From the NCBI GenBank assembly GCA_905373425.1, contig CAJPST010000017.1, forward strand, positions 1 to 17,811: a stretch of DNA of 17,811 nt, written 5' to 3'. The notes beneath the pieces are model-generated. The model saw only the letters and a list, made by a program, of their open reading frames with translations. It was not told where the DNA came from and searched no databases. The stretch comes from an uncultured Mesocricetibacter sp. (GTDB taxonomy: Bacteria; Pseudomonadota; Gammaproteobacteria; Enterobacterales; Pasteurellaceae). Within the stretch, counting starts at the first letter, position 1, and every line of letters begins with the position of its first letter. Both the position numbers and the translations under genes were made by a program. Of the stretch, positions 1 to 6,966 are shown in pieces.

Positions 1-727
1 CGGTGATTTCTTCAAGTTTATTTTTCGGCGCGTGTAGCATGATGTATTTGGATTCGGCGGCTTGTTGCACGCCTTGAATGCGGGTGAGCAGTCTATCTAC
101 CAGAATTTGTTTATCGCGGCTTAAAGGTTCGGCGCGTTGAATTAAACAGGCTTTGGAGCGGTAAATCACTTCCACTTCTTTCAATCCATTCGCTTCTAAG
201 GTTGCGCCGGAGGACACTAAATCGCAAATGGCATCGGCAAGCCCTGCGCTAGGGGCAACTTCCACGGAGCCGTTCAGTAACGTGCTTTTGAACGGCACGT
301 TTTGTGTTTTCATGTAACGTTTGAGTAAATTCGGGTAGGAGGTGGCAATGCGGGCATTGGCGAAATCCTGTACGCCGTTGTATTGCTGATCGCGATCAAT
401 TGCTAAAGATAAACGACAACCACCGAAATCCAACTGACGCAGTTTTTTATAAGCGACCGTTTCTCCGGCTGCTAAGCGCCCTAATTCTTCTTCCTCCAGC
501 ACGTTTTCACCGATAATACCGAGATCCGCCACGCCGTCAAAGATCAAGCCGGGAATGTCGTCATCACGCACGCGCAAGATTTCAATAGGCATATTTTCCG
601 AATAAGCGATCAAGCGTTGCTCGTTCCAATTAATTTTCACGCCGCATTGGCTCAGCAATTCCGCACAGTCTTTGCTTAAGCGTCCTTTCTTTTGCATGGC
701 GATGCGTAAACGTTTTTTGTCAGTCAT
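1..727 (-). CDS. hisG: ATP phosphoribosyltransferase HisG (partial, 3' end outside window)
   Basis: HisG catalyses the first step of histidine synthesis in the cytoplasm, joining ATP and PRPP to give phosphoribosyl-ATP, and is feedback-inhibited by histidine. Reading leftwards from the ATG at 727 gives 242 codons before the window ends. Enterobacterial HisG has about 299 residues, so the C-terminal regulatory domain is cut off by the window edge and is not evidence of a broken gene. Family stretches seen are RLRIAMQKKGRLSKDC near the N-terminus, RVRDDDIPGLIFDGVADLG, GENVLEEEELGR, and the PRPP-binding region GATLEANGLKEVEVIYRSKACL. No good Shine-Dalgarno sequence precedes the ATG; the his attenuator lies about 30 nt upstream. 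The start is supported by the match to the E. coli N-terminus (MTDxxRLRIAMQK). It is the first structural gene of the operon, and control comes from the attenuator. Confidence 0.97.
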   Translation of the reverse strand, partial: MTDKKRLRIAMQKKGRLSKDCAELLSQCGVKINWNEQRLIAYSENMPIEILRVRDDDIPGLIFDGVADLGIIGENVLEEEELGRLAAGETVAYKKLRQLDFGGCRLSLAIDRDQQYNGVQDFANARIATSYPNLLKRYMKTQNVPFKSTLLNGSVEVAPSAGLADAICDLVSSGATLEANGLKEVEVIYRSKACLIQRAEPLSRDKQILVDRLLTRIQGVQQAAESKYIMLHAPKNKLEEIT

Positions 728-754
728 GTTGTTGCACTCATTTTGTTAAAACCT

Positions 755-852
755 AAAAACGCAAAACCCCTCGAAAGTTGCCTTCCGAGGGGTTGTTTAA
801 ACGGTGATTGATTATGTCTGCATTTCACTCGTACTCGGAAGTTATCTCCCGA
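755..852 (-). promoter_or_regulatory. his operon transcription attenuator
   Basis: All four segments of a classic attenuator can be placed on the minus strand. Segment 3:4 is the terminator: AACCCCTCG (794-786) pairs with CGAGGGGTT (773-765). There is a 3-bp inner helix after one mismatch, a 4-nt loop, and a T-rich tail (TTTTGCGTTTTT) ending at 755. Segment 2 (CTTCCGAG, 841-834) is a perfect 8-nt complement of CTCGGAAG (789-782). This antiterminator shares CTCG with the terminator stem, so the two are mutually exclusive. Segment 1 (TCGGGA, 852-847) can pair with TTCCGA in segment 2 and so free the terminator. Together with the His-rich leader peptide upstream, this means ribosome stalling at His codons should favour the antiterminator and expression of hisG. 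The pairing is seen directly; the mechanism follows from the known enterobacterial his leader. Confidence 0.9.
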
Positions 853-873
853 ACACGCCGAATGCCCGAAAGA

Positions 874-921
874 TTATTCAGGTAAACGGTGATGATGGTG
901 TGAAGTGCGGTTAAATTTCAT
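874..921 (-). CDS. hisL: his operon leader peptide HisL
   Basis: This is a 15-codon ORF: MKFNRTSHHHHRLPE followed by TAA. Four consecutive His codons (positions 8-11) serve as the sensor of charged tRNA-His; the E. coli leader has seven. A Shine-Dalgarno AAGGAT sits at 933-928, 6 nt before the ATG. The stop codon lies just upstream of attenuator segments 1 to 4, which is the geometry required for coupling translation to termination. Codons 4-7 (N-R-T-S) are written by the DNA uptake signal ACCGCACTT at 911-903, so one stretch of DNA does two jobs. The peptide itself is not expected to have any function after translation. Confidence 0.9.
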   Translation of the reverse strand: MKFNRTSHHHHRLPE

Positions 922-951
922 GCTAAAATCCTTAATCATTAACTGATAATT

Positions 952-980
952 AAGATACTTAAACTTTATACTGCTTGCAA
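952..980 (-). promoter_or_regulatory. Putative his operon promoter
   Basis: On the minus strand, TTGCAA (980-975, 4 of 6 to consensus) and TATCTT (957-952, 4 of 6) are separated by exactly 17 nt. A start site around 945 would give a leader of about 24 nt before hisL. No regulator site is evident here, which fits control mainly by attenuation. The -35 box lies only about 30 nt past the end of the neighbouring SDR gene, with no strong terminator in between, so read-through from that gene is possible. Confidence 0.5.
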
Positions 981-1011
981 GCTTTTTTTCTCAGTTTTTT
1001 AGCAAAAAAGA

Positions 1012-1728
1012 TTACCGTGACAAATTCAAGGTGCAAATTTCATTTTGTGTATAATATTTACGGATCACATCTTCCGTATAATTTGCACCGAAATTAATAC
1101 CCAATCGCCGATAAATATCCTGAATTTGCGTTAAGTCAATGTTATAGGAACCGCCTTTAAGTAGGCGTTGATAAACTGCCCGTTTTTGCGTTAAACGTTC
1201 GAGAATCGCGATAATGTCATCAATGCTATTCGAGTATGGAGCAGCCAGATTTACGATCTGATTAATAAATAATTGATGATCTAAAATATAATTAACGGTT
1301 TTCACCACATCTTGTACATCAATCAGATTGCGTTTACTGTTTGACCATAGTTCAAAGGGCTGCTGATTAATAATTTTATGATACAGAAAATTAATTAGTG
1401 TCGGGCTATGTGTGTGTCCAACCACTTGCGGTAAACGAAAAATAATAAACGTTTGAGAATGCTTGCGTAGCAGGCGTTCCATTTCCAGTTTATGGTGAAT
1501 ATAAGGCGAGTTGTGGAGCGTGCTATCATAAATACCGCAAGTGCTGAAATAAACGGTTATTTTGTCGGGGTAGGTCTCGATAATATGGCGTAGCAAACGT
1601 TCTTCACGTAGAAATGCTTCCCGTGAGGTTTCGGTGGAATTCGATACACCCGAGGCGAAAATAATATGTTTTTCGTCATTCTTCCGCATAGCAAAAGCAT
1701 TTGCCATCATGCCGTTACCGACTATCAT
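1012..1728 (-). CDS. Small NAD(P)-binding SDR / epimerase-dehydratase-like protein
   Basis: This protein of 238 residues appears to be a shortened extended-SDR enzyme (NAD-dependent epimerase/dehydratase family). The N-terminal IVGNGMMANAF (2-12) is a reduced glycine-rich nucleotide-binding loop. FSTCGIYD (61-68) matches the Ser/Thr strand before the active site, and YIHHK (76-80) is the catalytic Tyr-x3-Lys. FRLPQVVG (97-104) is the usual strand after it. The N-terminal Rossmann part is short: after the first loop the sequence soon reaches IIFASGVSNS, so part of the usual second and third strands is missing. Substrate and product are not recognisable; such proteins often act on nucleotide sugars. 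The ATG overlaps the stop of the upstream methyltransferase gene by one base (TAATG), so the two are probably translationally coupled. It is the last gene of the mtr unit. Confidence 0.8.
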   Translation of the reverse strand: MIVGNGMMANAFAMRKNDEKHIIFASGVSNSTETSREAFLREERLLRHIIETYPDKITVYFSTCGIYDSTLHNSPYIHHKLEMERLLRKHSQTFIIFRLPQVVGHTHSPTLINFLYHKIINQQPFELWSNSKRNLIDVQDVVKTVNYILDHQLFINQIVNLAAPYSNSIDDIIAILERLTQKRAVYQRLLKGGSYNIDLTQIQDIYRRLGINFGANYTEDVIRKYYTQNEICTLNLSR

Positions 1729-2480
1729 TATATTTTCTCTGCTTTAATAAATAATAGGGGAGGGCGGTGTTGCAAATCTTTAAATTCCGTATGCCATTTC
1801 GGTTGTTTTTCTAACATCGGTTCTTCCACTCGTGCAATACGAAAACCCGCTGCAATCAAATGATTCATAATTGTCGCTATAGTGCGATGGTAGGTTATGA
1901 ACGGCTGTTGAAACCAGTTGCGCTGTCGTTCACCTTCATCGCGATAATGACGTAAACGGTAAGCACGCTGCTCTATCGGCACGCCTTTTTCCCAACGCTC
2001 TCCTGTTTTATGGCAGGTGGTAATCGGATGTTCCTGTGAAAAAACCAATACACCGCCCGAATTCAGTTTAGTATAAATCTTATTTAGCAGAGCGGGGAGA
2101 TTTTCTACATAATGAAATACAAAAGAGCTGGTAATGACATCAAACCCTGTCTCATCAAGATGTTCTAATTCTTCTAAAGACAGTTGATAAAGCGAAAAGT
2201 GCGGTGATTTTTTAGAGAGTTTTGTTAAATCTGCTTGTGCTTGGGTAAGCATGGTCGCCGATAAATCGACACCTACCACAAACTGCGCGCCATGCGCTAG
2301 ATAAAGCTGTAAATGTTCCCCCATGCCGCAGCCTAAGTCCAACAGTTTCTTGCCCTGCAAATCAGGTAGCAGCGACAGCATAGTCGGTTTTTCTACTACC
2401 TCATTTAAACTGTTTGGATTGGAACGTAGTTTTTGATAGTTTTCAAAAAACACGTCATTGTCGTACACGGAGGTTTTCAT
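1728..2480 (-). CDS. Class I SAM-dependent methyltransferase, substrate unknown
   Basis: The protein has 250 residues starting from the ATG at 2480. Motif I LLDLGCGMGEH (46-56) is the SAM-binding loop, VGVDLSATML (69-78) holds the acidic residue that binds the SAM ribose, and FDVITSSFVFHYVEN (113-127) and GGVLVFSQEHP (142-152) are the following strands. The C-terminal part (FQQPFITYHRTIATI, AGFRIARVEEP) resembles small-molecule methyltransferases of the UbiE/BioC-like group. An in-frame ATG at 2534 would add 18 residues, but those overlap the upstream permease gene. The start at 2480 has AGAGGA at 2490-2485 and lies 1 nt after the permease stop, so I prefer it. The gene carries an uptake signal at 2197-2205. 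Its position between a tryptophan permease and an SDR protein suggests a shared pathway, but the acceptor substrate cannot be named. Confidence 0.88.
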   Translation of the reverse strand: MKTSVYDNDVFFENYQKLRSNPNSLNEVVEKPTMLSLLPDLQGKKLLDLGCGMGEHLQLYLAHGAQFVVGVDLSATMLTQAQADLTKLSKKSPHFSLYQLSLEELEHLDETGFDVITSSFVFHYVENLPALLNKIYTKLNSGGVLVFSQEHPITTCHKTGERWEKGVPIEQRAYRLRHYRDEGERQRNWFQQPFITYHRTIATIMNHLIAAGFRIARVEEPMLEKQPKWHTEFKDLQHRPPLLFIKAEKI

Positions 2481-2481
2481 T

Positions 2482-3735
2482 TTATCCTCTAAACTCCGGC
2501 AAGTAGCCGAATTGCATCGCAAGCTGTGCGACAATATTTAATAAGCCAAATAGAATGACAAAGTAAATCATAAAGTTACCGCCATATACCAGATAGTTGC
2601 TTTGAGCGAACTTACGGCGGCTGGCTTTAGCCAGTAATGCCGGTACGATTACTGCCCAAATTGTTGCGGCTAATCCCGCATAGCCGATAGCCAGTACAAA
2701 ACCGAATGGAAAAGTCAGACTTAGCAACAGCGGCGGAAGGAATGTAATCAGTGCGGTTTTTGTTCTACCTGAGCGGCTGTCATCGAATTTACATAAATCA
2801 GCAATATAATCGAACAAACCGAGTGTTACGCCTAAGAAAGAAGTGGCAATTGCCAAATAAGCGAAAAATCTGAGTGCTAGAGCGATGAAATCCGTTTGAA
2901 TATATTTGCCAAGTGCTTGTAATAACACCGCAATGTCACCGCCTTTCTCAATTACCGGAGCAAATTCGGCACGCGGTAGATTTCCTTGCACAGCTAACTG
3001 CCATAGCACATAGACTGCCAGTGCAATTGCCGTACCGAAGAAGACCGATTTCATCACACGGTTGGCATCACGTTCATAATATTTCACCAGACTTGGTACA
3101 TTTTGATGAAAACCGAATGAAACTAAGCAAACCGGCAATGCGCCTAACATATATGGTAAATATTGTTGTTCGCTCTGAACCATGCTGTCGAACAACACTT
3201 CGACTTTTACGGAAGAAATCAATCCTGCAACGGAAAGGATGAACGCGATCACCATGCCGCCAATTAGCACCGTAGTGAAACGATCGACCGCTTTGGTGGA
3301 AAACCAGACAAAAACCGCCAACACCAAACAGAAAATCAATGAGCCTGAAACCCGCCCGATTTGTACCGTGTGTTGTTCCGAACTGAGTAATTGGTTAATA
3401 AATCCCTCAGTTATCCCACCACCTGAAGTGATATAGGCATAAGTTAGGATATATAGGACGAATGCCACCGACAAACCGTTTATTACATTCCAGCCTTGCC
3501 CGAGTAAATCTTTCACGATGGTGTCAAAACTTGCACCGGTTGGGTAATGCAAATTAGCTTCCAGCAACATTAAGCCGGAGGAAGTCATACAAAACCACGT
3601 GTAAGCCAATAGTACGAGCGAGCCGAGAAACCATACGCCGGCGGTAGAAGTTGGATTGGCAAGCATTCCTGCGCCAATTGTGCCACCGGCAATAATCATT
3701 GCTCCGCCAAATAAAGAATGTTGTTTTTTAGTCAT
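2482..3735 (-). CDS. mtr: Tryptophan permease (HAAAP family)
   Basis: This is an inner-membrane proton-coupled importer of tryptophan, 417 residues, with about eleven hydrophobic segments. It belongs to the hydroxy/aromatic amino acid permease family (Mtr, TnaB, TyrP). The N-terminal GGTIGAGML (17-25) is the family substrate/ion-binding helix break. The stretch around residues 66-100, with SFDTIVKDLLG and GWNVINGLSVAFVLYILTYA, is nearly identical to E. coli Mtr, as are NVPSLVKYY, TSFLGVTLGLFDYIADL and AIGYAGLAATIWA. I therefore call it Mtr rather than TyrP, though TnaB-type specificity cannot be fully excluded. The ATG at 3735 has AAGGA 7 nt upstream. The promoter with its palindromic operator lies directly ahead, and the methyltransferase gene begins 1 nt after the stop. 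Confidence 0.93.
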   Translation of the reverse strand: MTKKQHSLFGGAMIIAGGTIGAGMLANPTSTAGVWFLGSLVLLAYTWFCMTSSGLMLLEANLHYPTGASFDTIVKDLLGQGWNVINGLSVAFVLYILTYAYITSGGGITEGFINQLLSSEQHTVQIGRVSGSLIFCLVLAVFVWFSTKAVDRFTTVLIGGMVIAFILSVAGLISSVKVEVLFDSMVQSEQQYLPYMLGALPVCLVSFGFHQNVPSLVKYYERDANRVMKSVFFGTAIALAVYVLWQLAVQGNLPRAEFAPVIEKGGDIAVLLQALGKYIQTDFIALALRFFAYLAIATSFLGVTLGLFDYIADLCKFDDSRSGRTKTALITFLPPLLLSLTFPFGFVLAIGYAGLAATIWAVIVPALLAKASRRKFAQSNYLVYGGNFMIYFVILFGLLNIVAQLAMQFGYLPEFRG

Positions 3736-3762
3736 GAAGTTTCCTTAAAACAGGTTATGAAT

Positions 3763-3799
3763 TTTTGCACTATTATAATAGTGCAAAATAAATTTACAA
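3763..3799 (-). promoter_or_regulatory. mtr promoter with TrpR-like palindromic operator over the -10 box
   Basis: On the minus strand, TTGTAA (3799-3794) and a perfect TATAAT (3777-3772) are 16 nt apart. The TATAAT lies at the centre of a perfect 26-bp palindrome (3763-3788) with half-site TTTTGCACTATTA. The inner 18 bp match the enterobacterial trp operator (GTACTAGTT half-site and its mirror) at 12 of 18 positions, keeping the G-x-A-C-T-A core and its mirror. Given that mtr is a known TrpR target in E. coli, this is very probably a tryptophan-repressor operator that blocks RNA polymerase at the -10 box. The -35 box overlaps the stop codon of rdgC. Repressor identity is inferred; promoter and palindrome are seen. 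Confidence 0.72.
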
Positions 3800-4699
3800 C
3801 CTTTCTTTTTCACCACCGAAATCATCAATTAAATTTTCGGTCAACTTCGCCAGTTCGCCGGTCATTAGAACAAAATCCGCATCAAAACGCTGGGCGTAAT
3901 CTTCTTTTAGGATATCATCGTTTTTCTCACGGATTTGATCGGCAAATTTTAACCGCTTTAAACTACCGTCATCATTCAGCACGAAACTTAAATGTTCATC
4001 CCAATCCAACGCGAGTTTTGTTACTAATTTACCTTTTTGTAGATGGGATAAGATTTCTTCGCTGTCCAGCGGGTGGTTTTTACAACAGATCACCGCATCA
4101 TCCGCTGCTTTCAGCTCTGCTTCCTCAAGTGCGGTCAAATATTCGGGCAAATTATCTTGCGCAATCCAGTCGGTCATCACCGTTGTCGGCTCATTGGCAA
4201 ACGCCAACGGTACGACAGGCAGTGAGCCAAGCGATTTACGCAATAACGCTAGGGTATCTTCTGCTCGTTTACTTGAAGCGGCATCAACATAGATTAGATT
4301 GGTTTCGCTATCGATCCAGATTGCCGTTTGTTGGGTTTTACTGAACGCGCGTGGTAGCAACATCGCGGTGACATCGTCTTTTAACGCTTGTTTCTCGGTC
4401 TTTTTCAACTTGCGATTTTCTTTTTCTTCCAAGAGGTTAACCCGTTCGTCCAGTTCACGTTTTACAACATGGTTTGGCAGGATTTTTTCTTCTTTACGGG
4501 CAAGCAGTAAAATTTGTTTTCCGACGGAAAAATGGAGCAATTCACTACCCCGTAGTGGATTTGTCCAGCCAAACTTGCTCATGTCCGATTGCCCGCATGG
4601 GTGAAATATCTCTTGCTCAAGAGCAGTTTGCAGTGTTTGTGAAGTCCAGTCGAGAGATTTGGTAAGGCGGTAGATCATGACATTTTTGAACCAGTGCAT
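3794..4699 (-). CDS. rdgC: Recombination-associated protein RdgC
   Basis: RdgC is a nucleoid-associated DNA-binding protein that forms a ring around duplex DNA and limits RecA loading. The product has 301 residues against 303 in E. coli. Family features are the N-terminal MHWFKNVMIYRLT, the conserved FGWTNPL (43-49), LPNHVVKRELDERV (74-87) and the acidic C-terminal part. The ATG at 4699 has AAGGA about 7 nt upstream. Leu-Thr-Ala-Leu in YLTALEE is written by an uptake signal at 4127-4135. It is read alone, as the gene on its left has its own promoter and the gene on its right diverges. No ordinary terminator follows; the only hairpin downstream is the mtr operator palindrome. Confidence 0.95.
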   Translation of the reverse strand: MHWFKNVMIYRLTKSLDWTSQTLQTALEQEIFHPCGQSDMSKFGWTNPLRGSELLHFSVGKQILLLARKEEKILPNHVVKRELDERVNLLEEKENRKLKKTEKQALKDDVTAMLLPRAFSKTQQTAIWIDSETNLIYVDAASSKRAEDTLALLRKSLGSLPVVPLAFANEPTTVMTDWIAQDNLPEYLTALEEAELKAADDAVICCKNHPLDSEEILSHLQKGKLVTKLALDWDEHLSFVLNDDGSLKRLKFADQIREKNDDILKEDYAQRFDADFVLMTGELAKLTENLIDDFGGEKERL

Positions 4700-4780
4700 T
4701 TTTATGTCCTTGTTTTGGGTTTTATGGAGTACAATATTTAACTTAAGTGTATTTGTCTGTCTAAATTTAAGGGCAGATTA

Positions 4781-4833
4781 AAGTGCGGTCGGTTTTATGA
4801 AAGTTTTAAAATGGCCGAAAAATGACCGCACTT
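4781..4833. repeat. Inverted pair of DNA uptake signals
   Basis: AAGTGCGGTC (4781-4790) and its exact complement GACCGCACTT (4824-4833) face each other with 33 nt between. In Pasteurellaceae such inverted pairs often form terminator-like hairpins after genes. Here the pair lies between the divergent rdgC and proC starts, so it does not end either gene, and no T-run follows. It may serve only DNA uptake, or stop transcription coming from outside. Confidence 0.85.
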
Positions 4834-4845
4834 CGACTCATATTC

Positions 4846-4889
4846 CCTCTTTAGCAAAGAGGAGGCGAGAGCGAGTGGCGAGACTCACT
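4846..4889. repeat. Intergenic hairpin plus GCGAG triplet repeat
   Basis: CCTCTTT-AGC-AAAGAGG (4846-4862) is a perfect 7-bp stem with a 3-nt loop. It is followed by three GCGAG copies at 4865, 4871 and 4878, and a weaker AGTG/CACT pairing. The block is more GC-rich than the surrounding intergenic DNA and looks like a small dispersed intergenic element. Whether it recurs in the genome cannot be seen from this window. Confidence 0.45.
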
Positions 4890-4945
4890 ATCCCAATTTA
4901 TATAAAAAATAGGTGTCATTGTAACTTAATTAGGAATAAAAAAAT

Positions 4946-5761
4946 ATGCAACACAAATTAATTGCTTTTATCGGCGGCGGGAATATGGCACAGGCGATTG
5001 TATTCGGGTTGCTGAAACGTGGTTATCCGGCATGGCAAATTATCGTGTGTGATCCGAATGAGGAACGGCGGGCGGTTTTTGCCGAAAAAGGAATACGGGT
5101 ATCGGCGGACAATATAGCTGCGGTACAGGAGGCGGAAGTGGTGTTACTGGCGGTTAAACCGCAAGTGATAACTGAAGTATGCGCCCCTTTAAGTGCGTTG
5201 GATTTTTACGACAAGCTAGTGATTTCCATTGCTGCCGCTATTTCTATTGAAAAACTGACCGCACTTTTACCGTCGGCATATAACATCATCCGTGTGATGC
5301 CGAATACGCCGGCATTGGTGTCAGAAGGGATGGCCGGATTATTTGCTAAAGAAACGGTTCCTGTCGGCTTGAAAATTTTTGCTCAGGAATTGATGGGAGC
5401 GGTAGGTAAAACCTGTTGGGTCGAAAATGAAGCGGAGATGCACAGCGTAACTGCGGCTTCAGGTTCTGCTCCGGCGTATTTTTTCTTGTTTATGGAAGCT
5501 ATGCAAAAAGCGGCGATGGAAATGGGGCTAAACGAAGAAACTTCACGGCTTTTAGTGCAACAATCGGCATTAGGCGTGGCCAAAATGGCGGTGGAAAATC
5601 CGCAATTTTCCTTTGCTACTTTGCGCGAAAACGTCACCTCCAAAGGTGGTACCACGGAAGCTGCACTCAATGTGTTTTGTACACAAGAGCTGGAAAATAT
5701 GGTTAAGCAAGCGATGTTGGCATGTGTTGAGCGTTCGAAAAAGATGGAGACATTATTTTGA
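4946..5761 (+). CDS. proC: Pyrroline-5-carboxylate reductase
   Basis: ProC carries out the last step of proline synthesis, reducing pyrroline-5-carboxylate with NAD(P)H in the cytoplasm. The product has 271 residues, the usual length. The dinucleotide-binding FIGGGNMAQAI (8-18) opens the Rossmann domain, followed by AVKPQ (69-73) and IRVMPNTPALV (115-125). The C-terminal dimerisation domain carries ASGSAPAYFFLFMEAM (171-186) and the family signature TSKGGTTEAAL (231-241). The ATG at 4946 is preceded by TAGGAATA, giving an AGGA about 10 nt upstream. Thr-Ala-Leu at 105-107 comes from an uptake signal at 5258-5266. The stop overlaps the start of the MFS gene, so the two form a coupled pair. Confidence 0.96.
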   Translation: MQHKLIAFIGGGNMAQAIVFGLLKRGYPAWQIIVCDPNEERRAVFAEKGIRVSADNIAAVQEAEVVLLAVKPQVITEVCAPLSALDFYDKLVISIAAAISIEKLTALLPSAYNIIRVMPNTPALVSEGMAGLFAKETVPVGLKIFAQELMGAVGKTCWVENEAEMHSVTAASGSAPAYFFLFMEAMQKAAMEMGLNEETSRLLVQQSALGVAKMAVENPQFSFATLRENVTSKGGTTEAALNVFCTQELENMVKQAMLACVERSKKMETLF

Positions 5762-6903
5762 ATCCACGCCCTTTTATTTGGTTATCACTTAGCTTTTTCG
5801 GTTATTTTTGCGCTTATGGTGTATTTGTGCCGTTTTTCCCCGTTTGGCTGAAATCTCAGGCTTATGGCGCGGAGCTTATCGGGTTGGTAGTGGCATCTTC
5901 TTATTTTTTTCGTTTTGCGGGCGGATTATTGTTTGCTAACTTTGTGAAACAGGCTCATCATTTGTTATCGATGTTACGTGTTTTAGCTTGGGCGAGTGTC
6001 GGTGTGATGGCATTGATAAGCATTGTTACAGAAAATTTCTGGCTGTTGTTTGCCGCGATCGGCTTGTTCAGTATGCTCAATTCAGCGGGAATAGCGATTA
6101 CCGATACATTGGCAACGACTTGGCAGCAGCAAGTAAAACTGGATTACGGCAAAGCGAGATTAATCGGTTCGGCAGCATATGTGGTTGGTGTAACGGTGTT
6201 TGGGAATCTGATCGGAGTGATCGGCAACCAAAATATTGTGTGGATTCTGACCGCACTTTTATTTCTCTATGCGCTGATGCAGATGCTTTCGCCAAGCGTT
6301 GCGCCTGCGGATAACAATCAAAGTACGGTGACCACTCCGGTCGGATTCACCGAGTTATTGAAAGATCCCATCACTTTCCGTGTACTGATGGCAGTCACTC
6401 TAATTCAGGGGTCACATGCCGGTTATTATGTGTACAGTGTGCTGTATTGGACACAATTGGGTATCAATGTCGAAACTACCAGCCTGTTATGGGGATTAGC
6501 GGTTTGTGCGGAAATTATCCTATTCTTTTTCTCTAATCGTTTATTTCGCAAGTGGTCAATAAGCAAATTACTCTATATCGCGACTATCGGAGCCATTGCT
6601 CGCTGGGGTTTGTTCGCGATAACCGATAATTTATGGCTGATTGCTTTGCTGCAAACTTTCCATTCACTCACTTTTGCCTTGATGCATTATGCTGTTATAC
6701 GTTACATTGGTACTCAACCGCAAAGTTCTATGGCAAAGCTGCAATCGCTCTATAATGGCTTGGCTAATTGTGCCGGTGTCGGTGTGATGACCGCTATAGC
6801 AGGACAGCTTTATCCTATTTCAGGGCAACTTATGTTTATTGTCATGACAGGAGTGGCAGTCACAGCGTTAGCCGTCGTTCCGCGAGGGGTAAGAGCTCTA
6901 TAA
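5758..6903 (+). CDS. MFS transporter, HcaT-like (putative 3-phenylpropionate-type)
   Basis: This is a 12-segment inner-membrane secondary transporter of 381 residues. The N-terminal LSFFGYFCAYGVFVPFFPVWLK and the following LIGLVVASSYFFRFAGGLLFA resemble E. coli HcaT and the wider MFS_1_like group. That resemblance does not fix the substrate, and no aromatic-acid catabolic genes lie nearby. The start is TTG at 5758, overlapping the proC stop (TTGA), with GGAG at 5746-5749, 8 nt upstream. No in-frame ATG would preserve the first membrane segment, so TTG is the best choice. The gene probably shares the proC transcript. Leu-Thr-Ala-Leu near residue 166 is written by an uptake signal at 6250-6258. 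Confidence 0.85.
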   Translation: MNPRPFIWLSLSFFGYFCAYGVFVPFFPVWLKSQAYGAELIGLVVASSYFFRFAGGLLFANFVKQAHHLLSMLRVLAWASVGVMALISIVTENFWLLFAAIGLFSMLNSAGIAITDTLATTWQQQVKLDYGKARLIGSAAYVVGVTVFGNLIGVIGNQNIVWILTALLFLYALMQMLSPSVAPADNNQSTVTTPVGFTELLKDPITFRVLMAVTLIQGSHAGYYVYSVLYWTQLGINVETTSLLWGLAVCAEIILFFFSNRLFRKWSISKLLYIATIGAIARWGLFAITDNLWLIALLQTFHSLTFALMHYAVIRYIGTQPQSSMAKLQSLYNGLANCAGVGVMTAIAGQLYPISGQLMFIVMTGVAVTALAVVPRGVRAL

Positions 6904-6966
6904 CCGGAATACAAAAAGCTTTAGTTTGGAATGGTTGTATTGTAACTGAGAGAGGGATATTCTTTT

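Noticed and set aside
722..739. Five-codon ORF (MSATT) overlapping the hisG start
   Set aside because: It is too short to support, has no ribosome site of its own, and the overlap with the hisG ATG can arise by chance.
2481..2534. Longer methyltransferase start at 2534
   Set aside because: The extra 18 residues overlap the permease end and lack family similarity, while the ATG at 2480 has a good AGAGGA and follows the permease stop by 1 nt.
2913..3436. Two plus-strand ORFs opposite mtr
   Set aside because: Both are shadows of the permease gene, without a ribosome site or family match.
3763..3788. The 26-bp palindrome as an rdgC terminator
   Set aside because: It has an AT-rich stem and no T-run follows on the minus strand. 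Its centre is a perfect -10 box with a matching -35, so an operator explains it better.
3718..4344. Plus-strand ORF of 208 codons opposite rdgC
   Set aside because: It is antisense to a full-length, well-conserved rdgC, has low-complexity composition and no recognisable domain or ribosome site.
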